NCBI GenBank assembly: GCA_002633025.1 | Contig: NMRB01000077.1 | Span: forward strand, 283,213-347,212 | DNA length: 64,000 nt | Reading direction: 5' to 3' | Source: Notospermus geniculatus | Taxonomy: Eukaryota; Nemertea; Pilidiophora; Heteronemertea; Lineidae | The notes under the pieces: generated by a model | The model's input: the letters and a program-made list of their open reading frames with translations, nothing else | What the model was told of the DNA's origin: nothing | Database searches by the model: none | Part shown: positions 49,198 through 59,961 of the stretch, in pieces | Layout of the letters: every line of letters begins with the position of its first letter | Position numbering within the stretch: the stretch's first letter is position 1 | Position numbers and translations under genes: made by a program

Positions 49198-49679
49198 GTA
49201 GGTCCTGATATGGCTAGCACCACCTGGTGGCCGCCGTCCGGAGAAAAAGCACATGTGAATGACCTCAAATTGTTCAAGGTCGCTCTGGCTTCAGATAAAG
49301 TAAAATGAGAGCCTTGTGCATTATCATAGCGTCATGGGCTCTAGTAGCCCAATGTGATTTTGAGCAGGAGGGAACTTTAGTAGCACAAGTTGCATGTCTT
49401 CAACAAACGTGCACGGTATTTTCACATGTGATCAGGACTTGGGTGTTTACACATGTAAAGAACGGCTCCACCTGGTGCTAGCGTTGTTAGTCACTAGCCA
49501 CGCACGACTGGATCTACAGCTCCCTGTCTGCTATACAATCTTCGTTCACCGGGATCATCTCTGCATTCAAAAATGTTCAACTTTGCCATTGCAACCCTAG
49601 TTGCCGTCAAGGGTATAAGGGGCTGATATTGCGCCACCTAACATTGGCTGATGAAACTTGTTGTATTGTATTGCACTGT

Positions 49680-49925
49680 ATTTGGTTTTCCATCAGGGCC
49701 GAAGCCATAGCATTATTGGCCCTGGTAAGTATGGAAGAGGCCGTCTCAAGCTACTCATATTCCTCACTTGGATGGGGTCTTTTATTTGCCCTTGCAAAGG
49801 CACAAGCTATAAGGCACCACGACTTAATACTGTCCCATGCGACGGACGTGATGAGCCGTGAATGAAATCCCATATAGTCTGGACTGGATTTGAACCCGGG
49901 ACTGAAAATGAAAACAGTCAGTCAG
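49680..49925 (-). mobile_element. SINE-like element, family A, most complete copy
   Basis: On the minus strand the B-box gggttcaaatccagtccaga leads through agcttgtgcctttgcaaggg and caaataaaagaccccatcca to agggccaataatgctatggc. The order and spacing match the + strand copy at 4078-4335. Confidence 0.75.
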
Positions 49926-50651
49926 TGACCATGATCAGTCAAAATATCACTGGCAGTTCTATGCATCAGAATCTGTGTCTGTTGGGGAAAACGTTTGCTG
50001 CAGAGGTGATCCCAGCCGGCTATTTATTTCACCGCACTTAGGTTTTCCATTGTTGTACAAGCAGATGCGCTTTGGGTGAATTTGTGAGCTGCTCTCTCCT
50101 GAAATCTTAATCTTTCTCTCTTAATTAGAAAATCTTGTAGAAAGCTTTTATAAATCTTGGTCTCCGTGTTTGATCAGAGTGTAGGAAATATTAAAATGTG
50201 TTTCATTTGATGCACAACTCGAGACAAAATGTTCGTTGTGTTTGTTCGTATTTCACTGGCGCCACCTGTACGGCTATCGGCTGACCACGGCGCTTTCACA
50301 GGCTTTGTTGTGAATGGTGTGACTTCGTTAGCAGCTGAATGGTGTTTGTGTGTTGGCTGTAAGAATCTCTTTTCCAGGTGTTTACAAAATGGTAAAGATA
50401 TGAAAGTAGACCAGATGTAACAGTCCAAGATGTAACGTTTTCTTCACCAACAATTTCTTGATGATTCTCAATGATGTCACGGCCATCCTCATCAAAAAGT
50501 TATAAAATCTTTCTTCCAATGAAATATTTGCATCAGATGTAACAGTTCAGGATGTAACAATTTTCATACCAAGCGCATCAGCTGTTAAAACAATGGAAAA
50601 TCTCAGCAAAGACTGTGTTCCACATCTTCACTATGTTGATTGCAATTTTTT

Positions 50652-51640
50652 AGCTCACCGTGGTGAGCTTATACAATGGTTGTGCGTCCGTCGTCCGTCG
50701 TCGTCCGTCGTCCGTCGTCGTCGTGTTCCGTTAGCAGGGCACGTTTCGTAACCGCCAGAGCTATTGATCTGAAACTTGGTACATATATACCCCTAGGTCA
50801 GATGACCCATGACACCAAGTTTCGGTCCGATTCGACTCTTAGCTTGGCCACCAGGTGGCGGAAACCGAAAACACAAAAAGTGCAATAACTCCTGAACTAA
50901 TGACTAGATCTTCTCCAAATTTTTATCATAGGTGTATCTAATAAGGATACATAACATATATAACGGGTTTTTGATTTGACCTACTTTTCAAGGTCACAGA
51001 GGTCAAAGTTCGACAAAAGTGACGAACCTGCCACAGTTTGTCATTATTTCACCAAGCGACTTCATATCTTGCATAAACATGCATTGGAGGGGTACCTTTA
51101 AAAATACCAAGTTTCGGCCCGATTGGACATCCAATATGGCCGCCAGGTGGCGTAACCTGAAAATCAAGTAACTGCTATTACTCAGGAACGACTTGACGTG
51201 GAGTGCTCAAATTTGATATTTACGTCCCTCTAGATGACCTTTACATGCATGTCGAATTTCGGACTGATTTGACTTCCAAGATGGCCACCAGGTGGCGTAA
51301 CCCAAAAATCATCAAAGTGCTGTAACTCAGGAACGACTTAACCCAAAGTGCTCCAATTTGCTATGTGGCCCCCTGCAGATGACCTTTATGTGCATGTGAA
51401 GTTTCGGCCTGATCGGACATCCAATATGGCCGCCAGGTGGCGTAACCCGAAAATCATCAAAGTGCTGTAACTCAGGGACGACTTGACCCAAAGCGCTCCA
51501 ATGTGCTATGTGGCCCTCTGCAGATGACCTTTATGTGCATGTGAAGTTCTGGCCCAATCGGACATCCAATATGGCCGCCAGGTGGCGTAAACCGAAAATC
51601 GTCAAAGTGCTGTAACTCAGGAACGACGTGACCCAAAGTG
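50652..51640 (+). repeat. agctcacc element followed by a ~146-bp tandem array
   Basis: Opens tagctcaccgtggtgagctt and then a cgtccgtcgtccgtcgtcg run. Four to five units spaced about 146 bp follow (landmarks at 51130, 51278, 51422 and 51567), each with atggccgccaggtggcgtaa, gtgctgtaactcaggaacga and gatgacctttatgtgcatgt. Elements with this opening are widespread in marine invertebrate genomes. Confidence 0.8.
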
Positions 51641-52356
51641 CACCTACTCGGGAATGACTTTACCCAGATTGCTCATCACTCTGTCATTAGACTGTTATGT
51701 CCAACCCGGTGAGCACATGGTCCATGGACCATTTCATTTTCAGTTTCACATAATTTTCCCACATTTGAGCCAAACTCTGTCCCAGAAATCTTCTGGTTCA
51801 CCAGATACTTTCTTTGCCCTGTCGTCTCCACCAGCATGTACACATCGCACCCTTACATGTACCGTACATATGCATACACGTCAACCTTGTCCCCATGCTT
51901 GTGATTGCTGTTCAATTCGAGCATGGGCAAGATTGATGTTCTGCTAAAATACTTCATAACACTTGGCACAAACACATTCTGGTCCACTATTTCAAACAGT
52001 CGGGCATCAAAGTCAGTGGAAACTAGTATAACTGATTGTTGATTTTCGACTGCGGGTTGCAGATGCGTTCATGACGGCCTATTCCGTTCCGCAACACTGG
52101 AAGTCATGTAACTGCAACCGAACACAGACTTGAATGCACAATTTAGTAGGCTAAAATGACAAAATCTTCATGTTGATGTCCCAGAATAACTGTCAGTGTT
52201 GGCAGATTTGCCAGCGCTGCCCCAAACCTACAAGATGACGGCCAGCATGAATTGTACCACACACACTTTCTGTCAAACACTCCACACATGTTTTACACCT
52301 TTAAATCTCAACCGATATCCAACATAGAGCACAAAGAACGACACACAAAATGGTAC

Positions 52357-52549
52357 GATACGTAAAAGTCGTCTCCGAATTTCGCAAATTTTCGACCCCA
52401 AGCGGGGTCTTCCTCAGCCACTTTCTAGTAGAGATCCCAGAAGTGAAAATGATATCACTTCTGGGATCTCTCCTAGAAAGTGCCTGAGGAAGACCCCGCT
52501 TGGGGTCGAAAATTTGTGAAATTCGGAGACGTCTTTTACGTAGCGTATC
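52357..52549. repeat. Near-perfect 193-bp hairpin
   Basis: Arms 52357-52445 and 52456-52549 pair over about 90 bp with few mismatches around a 10-base loop (aaaatgatat). They include cgaccccaagcggggtcttc and its complement. Related solo arms are at 4378 and 23738. Confidence 0.9.
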
Positions 52550-52784
52550 AAATCTCAACCAAAGCCATTTCATTCTGTGTATAAAATCGGTGGTAAATCT
52601 TCCTTAATACTGTTGAAAGAAGCTCACAAAATCAACTTTTACCACCGTACTTGAACAAACTTCCATTGGGAACACTGCATGGTGTATACCTACCTAACTA
52701 ACGGCTCGTTTAGGGCTGGATATGGAATCATGGGAGGTTCCGTCTTGGCTCCGTCCCTCCCGTCATCTGCTCGTCTCTCTCCAG

Positions 52785-52882
52785 GTACCTGTTCGCCCTC
52801 CAAGTCAAGCGTGACCTCCAGTCAGGCACAATGCCTTGTAACGAAAATACTGCTGCACTACTGGTTTCTTATATAACCCAAG
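52785..52882 (+). CDS. FARP: FARP/CDEP-family FERM protein, coding exon E4
   Basis: 98 bp, enters in phase 2 and leaves in phase 1, residues 110-142 with split codons at both ends. Acceptor tctctccag|gta, donor caag|gtaagg. It encodes YLFALQVKRDLQSG followed by a Cys/Asn-containing turn and AALLVSYITQ, the opening helices of the FERM F2 (acyl-CoA-binding-protein-like) lobe. YLFALQVK.DL is a signature shared with vertebrate FARP1. The leading G completes Arg110, the Arg of the TRY motif started in either E3a or E3b, so both alternative exons feed this one acceptor. If both alternatives are skipped, E2 joined directly to E4 meets a TGA after nine codons. Confidence 0.9.
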
Positions 52883-52990
52883 GTAAGGCACAGTGAGTCA
52901 AAATCCTATGGATAGTGTTCTCCTCAGTTTCTTGAGAATTGCTCTTGGCCATCGAAAGTATGCTAAACTATGAAAGTTTGTCATTTTCAG

Positions 52991-53105
52991 CGGAGCTAGG
53001 CGATTATATTGATGACTTCACAGATCAAAGCTACTTATCCACTTGTAAAATAGTCCCCAACCAAACGATAGAAGAAAAAATTATAGAATATCATAAAAGG
53101 CATAC
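52991..53105 (+). CDS. FARP: FARP/CDEP-family FERM protein, coding exon E5
   Basis: 115 bp, enters in phase 1 and leaves in phase 2, residues 143-180. Acceptor cattttcag|cgg, donor atac|gtaagt; the intron before it is only 108 bp. It encodes AELGDY, a variable acidic loop, a VPNQTIEEKI stretch and EYHKRHT. This corresponds to the SE[IL]GD..........P.Q..LE.KI.E.H..H segment of the F2 lobe in FARP and FRMD7. The similarity is clear in pattern though the loop is diverged. Confidence 0.88.
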
Positions 53106-53392
53106 GTAAGTTGAACATAAGACATGAGAAATGTCATTTGAAAGGGTAATATCAGAGTAAGGCAGGGGTGCGCGCTTTCTCCCAGTCTGCTCATGATCTA
53201 AGAAAAGTCTAAAAGTGTGTGTTATTTGAAACGCTAGAGACCTTCTACCATAGTGTAAGACAGGGAGACTCTCTTTCTCCCAGTCTTCTCAAGATCTTAA
53301 AAGGTGTGGTTTGAAAGGGTAGGGCACGCTCTCTGCCTGAGTAATACTTACAATGTATTTGTTGGTCGTCTCATTGTGTTCATGTCTTCCAG

Positions 53393-53480
53393 GGGGCAGA
53401 CTCCTGCTGATGCAGATTTCAACCTTTTAGACACGGCACGTAAAGTTGAGCTTTACGGTATTAAAATGTATCCTGCGAAG
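53393..53480 (+). CDS. FARP: FARP/CDEP-family FERM protein, coding exon E6
   Basis: 88 bp, enters in phase 2 and leaves in phase 0, residues 181-210. Acceptor gtcttccag|ggg, donor gaag|gtaagg. It encodes GQTPADADFNLLDTARKVELYGIKMYPAK, closely matching the GQTPAESDF.LLE.AR.LE.YGI..HPA. block that ends F2 and leads into F3 in FARP proteins. This is the most recognisable family signature in the window along with E7. Confidence 0.93.
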
Positions 53481-54311
53481 GTAAGGGTAGGTTTTAGGAA
53501 TGCCTGGCAGCTCCTATTATTAAATCTCTCCTTTTGTTTGACGAGATGCTGCGTTTGGGCGTCATTAGGCTGCTCTGTTTCTAGTCAAGCTTCTTGTTTT
53601 GGAAATGGTAAAATAAATCAGACTGTAAACTGTCTTGTGAATCAGTTAGCAGGTTCACTGACCCCCAAGCTAGCATCTTGGTCTTTGTAGTCAACGTAAT
53701 CATTTTCACCATCACAGTTAACCTGGGCAGCCGTGGGGCTACCATATTGAATACTTTCTTAATGACATCGCCTTATTGCCAGGCAACCTAGTCTCGGACA
53801 TGATACCTATTAACACTTGTAAAAAGTTCATCTAATGGCTATATCACTTGCACCCTTTAGTACGCACGTAAACTGAAATCACTGTGTAAGCTGTTTCTGT
53901 GCACTGGATACTTGAAGGCTATCTTAGTGACTTCACCAAGACAACACTCGAGCACTTGAATTTCAAATCTGAGTGGACTGATCTCAGTATCTACAGCACC
54001 AAATAGTATACAAAGAATATGCACGAACTTACACTATTTCATATGTGCTTCCTCATAAGAAACATCAGTGGTTGTTAATATACCAAAAATTGCAGTTGTA
54101 AGGTCAGAGAGATCTTGCATTGCTGACGTCCAGCTTCTCCTGTTGGTGATGGTCGGCATTGCTGACCACACAGCAGGCTGTTCGTATTTTCAAACAATTG
54201 ATGAATTCTTAATCTTAGAATCATGAAATCAAGACTAATGATTAAAAATCTGATGAAACGGCAACATTCACATGGAAAAACGGAAAAAGTGTTCTGTTCC
54301 TCTGTTTCTAG

Positions 54312-54467
54312 GATCATGAAGGTGTCCCGTTAAACCTGGCCGTGGCTCACATGGGCGTCCTAGTATTCCAGAATTACACAAAAATCAACACATTCTCCTG
54401 GGCCAAAGTACGAAAACTCAGCTTCAAACGGAAGAAGTTTCTAATAAAGCTCCATCCAGAAGGCTAC
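54312..54467 (+). CDS. FARP: FARP/CDEP-family FERM protein, coding exon E7 (last seen in window)
   Basis: 156 bp, phase 0 at both ends, residues 211-262. Acceptor tgtttctag|gat, donor ctac|gtaagt. It encodes most of the FERM F3 (PTB/PH-like) lobe: DHEG, then [39 protein letters not shown] and HPEGY. The [19 protein letters not shown] run is characteristic of the FARP1/FARP2/FRMD7 subfamily. The expected next segment (..DT.EF...SR..CK.FWK.C.EHH.FFR) was not found between 54468 and 64000, so the gene continues past the right edge after an intron of at least 9.5 kb. The gene is therefore truncated by the window, not broken. Confidence 0.93.
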
Positions 54468-54554
54468 GTAAGTATACAACATTGGGGCCTTCATTGTGGT
54501 CAGTGAGTGACAAGGTCGAAATGGGTCAAATAGGCTGCAAAAAAGGGTGATACA

Positions 54555-54910
54555 GTTCAAAGAACTTCTTGAATACAGCACCTAAGAACTTGAATACAGC
54601 TGACAGAACTTGAATACGGCATTCAATACGGCTCATAGAACTTGAATACAGCTCATAGAACTTGAATACGGCTCATAGAACTTGAATACAGCTCATAGAA
54701 CTTGAATACAGCTCATAGAACTTGAATACGGCTCATAGAACTTGAATACAGCTCATGAAACTTGAATACAGCTCATAAAATTTGAAAACTGCTCACAGAA
54801 CTTGAATACAGCTCATAGAACTTGAATACAGCATATGACTACAGCTCATAGAACTTGAAATACAGCGTATGCAATGTGAATACAGTTTATAGAATTTGAA
54901 TACAGCATGG
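54555..54910 (+). repeat. 20-bp minisatellite in FARP intron 7
   Basis: About seventeen copies of gaacttgaatacagctcata beginning 90 bp after E7, with a few truncated units. Confidence 0.95.
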
Positions 54911-55479
54911 TCAGTTTGAACTCGGCGAAAAGCTGTAAAACTACAAAGAGATAAATCGGCGGCCTTTGACCTGAGGGACACATTTGACCTTGTGAACTAC
55001 TGACCACGAATTTGAAGGGGCCAGTGTCCTTCCTGTCCATCTCGTCATCCCTTCTGACTAGATGTTCTCCCTAGTGCATGCTGCTTTGTGTACCCCTCAT
55101 TGTGTCATTTATAGAATAAAGAATTTTCTCATATATCCTTCATGATTTTGGACTTTCGTCATTTATCTATAAACTAATGATTGCATGTTGTTCTGCTTGT
55201 GCATCTGTAACACTCCCTAGTGTAAGGGAATCCTGCAGTTTGTTGAAGTCGACCTGAAGTTGAGGGCTGTGATTTCATGTGCACATGTTTATGGAGTTCT
55301 CTCAAGGTCGGCGGGGGGTGTACAGGTGCTGTCTCTGATGTGTCAAGCCACGGGCAAATAACACCTGTGAATTGCACCACAATTGGTGCTTCAGGGGACA
55401 GCCTAAGATCTCAGCTGCGGTTTGAGAGGTGCGTTGTGTGGGAGCGATGAGCTATGGATGAGTTGCAGCTGCTGGTGAG

Positions 55480-56526
55480 AGGTACAGTCTTGTTCGTATT
55501 AATATCAACACCTATTATCTCAAATATCTCATAAACCACCAAACCAATTTAAATGCGGTTTTCTGCATAAGGTCAGAAATCTTGTTGACTACAACTGGGC
55601 ATCAATGTTTTTGCGCAAGATTCACTTCTTCATTGCGTAATCTGTCATTGAAAAAAGGTCCAAAAACAAACTTTTTTGTTTCTGGATTTTTCACCAAAAT
55701 TCCTTGGCCAGAATGAAGTTATGCCAAAATAAAGGTGATTTAGCAAGTTACTGTCAAAATACGTCGTTTAGTTTTTGAGAAATTGACGTTTTTGTAAAGC
55801 TATATCAACACCACTTGTGTTCCACTACCAACAACTTATGAGACGGCCCCTACATAATAATGCAAACCATACACCATGCATGGGTCACTGTATAGGCAGA
55901 GATAAATGTTGTGACCTGTACTGGTTATTCATGACATTGTATTGCAAAAAGTAACAGGCATTGAGAAAGAACTTTTGTCATCTTTGTTTGAAGTTAACCA
56001 GTGCATGAATTGGTCACTAAAGCCTCCACACACTTGAAAAATTATTATGTAACACTTTTGCCACATAGGACTCAGTGCTGTTCTATAGATCTATGGATTT
56101 TGTATGCACTGACGGCCTACACAAGGGACATGAAGTATGGTTTGCATTATTATGTAGGGACCGTCTCATAAGTTGTTGGCAGTGGAAGACAAGTGGTGTT
56201 GATATAGCTTTACAAAAACGTCAATTTTTCCAAAACTAAATGGCCGATTTTGACAGTAACTTGCTAAATCACCTTTATTTTGGCATAACTTCATTCTAGC
56301 AAAGGAATTTTGGTGAAAAATCCAGAAACAAAAAAGTTTTTTTTGGACCTTTTTTCAACGACAGATTACGCAATGAAGAAGTGAATCTTGTGCAAAAACA
56401 TTGATGCCCAGTTGTAGTCAACAAGATTTCTGACTTTATGCAGAAAACCACATTTAAATTGGTTTGATGGTTTATGAGATATTTGAGATAATCGGTGTTG
56501 ATATTAATACGAACAAGACTGTACCT
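55480..56526. mobile_element. 1.05-kb foldback element, 393-bp arms
   Basis: Arms 55480-55872 and 56135-56526 are near-complete reverse complements. The outer ends are AGGTACAGTCTTGTTCGT and ACGAACAAGACTGTACCT. The 262-bp spacer has no ORF. No clear target duplication (left flank gtgag, right flank gtgtc). Confidence 0.95.
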
Positions 56527-57091
56527 GTGTCTGGAGTGATCTTAGAGCGAACTGTACATAAACTTTGTGGGTGAGTGTATGAAGAGGAGTGATAACAAAG
56601 CCCTGCTATGGGAGGGTGGCAGTTTGGGGCAGAACTTTGTTAGAAACAGGCTGAAGGTTTATGAAGTTCACACTTGTACATTTGAATACATTGACATGGT
56701 CAGATAAGGTCACCCACCTGTTTGCTGAATGCAGACTGAAAGTTAGCGAAGGGCAATTCCCATCTTGTTCAGGTATTAGGTACAACCACTGAGCTCACAT
56801 ACCAGTTCATAATCACTTGTTCAGATTCATAGAAATTTGATTTCACTTCTTTTTGTCAGTCAGCTCCATTTCCACTGCCATTTAGCATAGATATCCTATT
56901 TTCAGCATGTTTAGTCCATCTTGCTAGAGTAGATAAAGCCTAAATCAGATCTTGAATGCTTCCACAGGCTCTTACCCATGTTGACTGCATGTGTTTCACT
57001 ATTAGGATAAAACCCATTCGTCTCTAATCTTCTTCATGCTTGAAAATAGTTCTTGTAGCTTCCACATTTAGTTGTTGAATGGTTAGTTACA

Positions 57092-57195
57092 TAGACTACC
57101 CCCTCTTATCTAGGTCATGACCTGTCTGTAGACTACCCCTCTTATCTAGGTCATGACCTGTCAGCTTGTAGACTACCCCTCCTATCTAGGTCATG
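57092..57195 (+). repeat. ~40-bp tandem repeat, three copies
   Basis: gactacccctcttatctagg plus tcatgacctgtc, third copy truncated. Confidence 0.85.
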
Positions 57196-58069
57196 CGTTC
57201 GCGTTCGCTCGCCTTCAGTTAAACTCACAGCTTGTCTTGATTGATATATTACCACGATATCCCATATTTTGTCCATTTATGTTAGATAAGCTAGTTTGTT
57301 TTCTCTATAAGGACTATTTCTTGAAGTTATAGGTGATCTTCAAGCTTTAGGAAGTCTTGTCAGCCTCTGATTACTTCTAATCTAGACTTGGCTTTTCTTC
57401 TGTCTGTCGTCACCAACTAATCTGTGCTCCAATATTTGTCTGTTTTCATGAAAATAAATCAAACCATTGCTCATGTCAATGACATTTGTATCGATTTTGT
57501 CCGTGTTGAAGACTATTTCACATGGTGTGTTAATGCCACCACCATCGACCAACTTAAAAATGATAAGAAAGACTTTCTTCCCAAGAACTTGTAATATTTT
57601 CGTCCAAGTTGAATGTGTGTACCAGCTCCAGTACTGACATCGACTGAAAATTATGTCTTGTCACATTGTGATGTTCTATTGTCATCATCTTGTAAGAACT
57701 ACTCGTACACAAAAATGTTTGACAAAAATGTGTAACATAGTGTAAAAAAACATGTTGTGGTGTTTCCGTTCTTTCTCCCTTAGATCCCTGTCCTAGGTTC
57801 CTGGTACGTTGGCAGCCTAAGATTTCAAAAATCACCAAATCTTTCCCCAGGCCAGTGGAGCTTGTGCAGGTGATGATGTCATCACAGAAAAATCTGTGCC
57901 AAAATGAGTCTCCTTGGTTGCCAACCTGCCTGTAGCCCCCCCCCCCCCACTTTGTCCCGTCTTCCTCCTGTAGTCTCGCACCACCCCCTCCACTTACTCT
58001 TCTTGTCTCTTATTTCCAGTATCATTGGGCAAACTACGACATCAGCGAGGTACCTATCTCGGACTACAC

Positions 58070-58270
58070 TTGGTTACTATGGCAATGTGAATGTCACCAT
58101 GGTTACAGTGTTACCTTGGTTACACAGTTGTTTCCATGGTTGAAGGTTGCCATGGAGACAGCCTGGCAACTGTGGTTAACCTGGTTGCCGTAGTTTACCT
58201 GGTTGCCATGGTTAACCTAGTTGCCATGGTAACCCAGTTGCCATGGTTACAGGATGGCTGCCATAGTTTC
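58070..58270 (+). repeat. Degenerate array of ttgccatggttaac units
   Basis: Eight or more units resembling gttgccatggttaacctg. One, gttgccatggtaac at 58220-58233, is a perfect match to the palindromic X-box bound by RFX factors. A (C)10 run lies nearby at about 57939-57948. Confidence 0.75.
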
Positions 58271-58420
58271 TCTAGTGTTCCTGTATATGTGACCCTGTCT
58301 GGCTGAAAGCTACTTAGTCATAGAAATAGATTTTTCTTCTTTTTCAAATTGCATGGATGTTTGTGTAACAAAAAGGGATGGGGGACTGTGGGAGGGACAA
58401 ATTGAGAAAAAAAAAGAAAA

Positions 58421-58443
58421 ACAGAGAGAGAGAGAGAGAGAGA
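58421..58443 (+). repeat. (GA)n microsatellite
   Basis: Uninterrupted gagaga run of about 11 units, preceded by an A-rich stretch. Confidence 0.9.
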
Positions 58444-58566
58444 AGACTAAAGCAGGGAGAGAGGGCGGGGTGGGGGTTATTTTCATGTTGCCACATTCTT
58501 CCTCAGTTCTGTGTATTTCCTGTCACTGCAAATACATGTATTCACAGATATCAACTTGTAATGAGA

Positions 58567-59961
58567 CAGTGTTCTCGCCAGGATTTTAATCAATCAGGGC
58601 GCACCATGTGCCGACTTCGTCGGCACCGCGCGCCGTAGGCGCGCCCCGGGCGGGGGGTCTGGGGGCCCTCCCCCAGAAAATTTTGAATTCTAGATGCCAG
58701 GAGATGCGATTTCCAAGCATCTGAGGGGGATTTTGGCATTCCAACGAAAGCAGTTTATTGGCATTTTTTTACCTGAGTTACTGACGATCGCGATGTCCGC
58801 CCGACCGCCCAACTCTCCAGCCGACGATCTGTCTGCCAAATTAAGACCATTACTCGATTTACCCGTCTAAAGGTGATATTGGTATGTGCTAGTTATCATA
58901 AGAAGGCTGGAATAAATACCTAGAACCCGTTAAAACACCGGGAAAACACTCGTTTTCGGGCAATCATCCACTGCGCACTGCAACGGCGGGAAACTCATCA
59001 CGCCGCGGGAATCCCCGTCGATCTCCAGACATGTGCTTTGGTTTGCGGCATGGTTGGCATCAAGCATGTGAAGTGTGTATGAATGTGCTGTATGGAGTGT
59101 AGTTTCAACGAATCTGGCGAAAATCAAGTAAATGACGGTCTGTTCTTGGTGAAATAAAGATAGTTTAATTCTTGTAATATTGGCAAAGTCCCCTTTCCAA
59201 TCAAATCAAATTCAGACGTGGTTTACTGACTGACAACATCATGATGATCATTCTACAAAATACCACGTGTAGTCCGAACACTGCCTCCTGTTGCTCATTT
59301 GCAGAAGATTCTACAAGTAGCAATACGAGTCAGACGTTCGGACCTACCACGTGGAGTTTTCAGAGCTGGAATGGATGACGCCGGTGCACAGGACAATGAT
59401 TGCATCTGCACCGGAAAAATAAACTTAGATAAAAGATCTGTTATTTTTTAACGATGCATTGACCTACATGACCCAGCCTGTCACTGAAACCTGACTGAAT
59501 GTCACTTGTTGTCAGTTGGCCTACCAGCGATCGCATCGACGGCATGGACCTGCGGTGCTGCTTGATGATGTTGATTGACAGTTGCCAAGGGCGACTAGTC
59601 TGTCACTCAACCGACCACGCTGGCTGGCTGCCAATGAGTCACTCGCTGTGTTTATGTTTCTAGTACACGATGTAGGCCTCGCTGCAATCAGACAGTCGGC
59701 CGAATTACACCAGCCACGCGGCACTGACGATGTTTGATGGGTGAAACAAAAGCCGATTACGGTTGATTTGGGAGCCGTTTTTGTTGTTCTTGATGGATTG
59801 TTTGTGCGTGGGACAGGTGAATTTAATCAGGGCGACGGAAAATTTAAACGGGGCGCGACATTTTTAGACGTGGCGCGGCAATTTAAGACAGGGCGCGAAC
59901 TTGCTTCTGAGATTCAATTGGGGCGCATGCGCCCTAATTGAGAGGCCTGGCGAGAACACTG
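58567..59961. mobile_element. 1.4-kb TIR element with 6-bp target duplication
   Basis: Ends CAGTGTTCTCGCCAGG and CCTGGCGAGAACACTG are perfect complements. The flanks are ATGAGA at 58561-58566 and 59962-59967. The interior carries gggggtctgggggccctccc and repeated ggggcgcg motifs near the right end. No long ORF, so non-autonomous. The 5-6-bp duplication and CAGTG ends are closest to hAT-type elements, but the superfamily is not certain. Confidence 0.85.

Larger units (their letters stand above)
49198..52784. other. FARP intron between E3b and E4
   Basis: 3.6 kb holding a SINE-A copy, a 146-bp repeat array and a long hairpin, all listed separately. A possible further TIR unit (gctagcaccacctgg at 49213, ccacctggtgctagc near 49470) is uncertain. 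I see no further FERM exon. Confidence 0.7.

Noticed and set aside
21421-57900. Shared segment tgtgcag.tga..tcaccacagaaaaatctg at 21424 and 57866
   Set aside because: Probably a dispersed repeat fragment, too short to define ends or a family.
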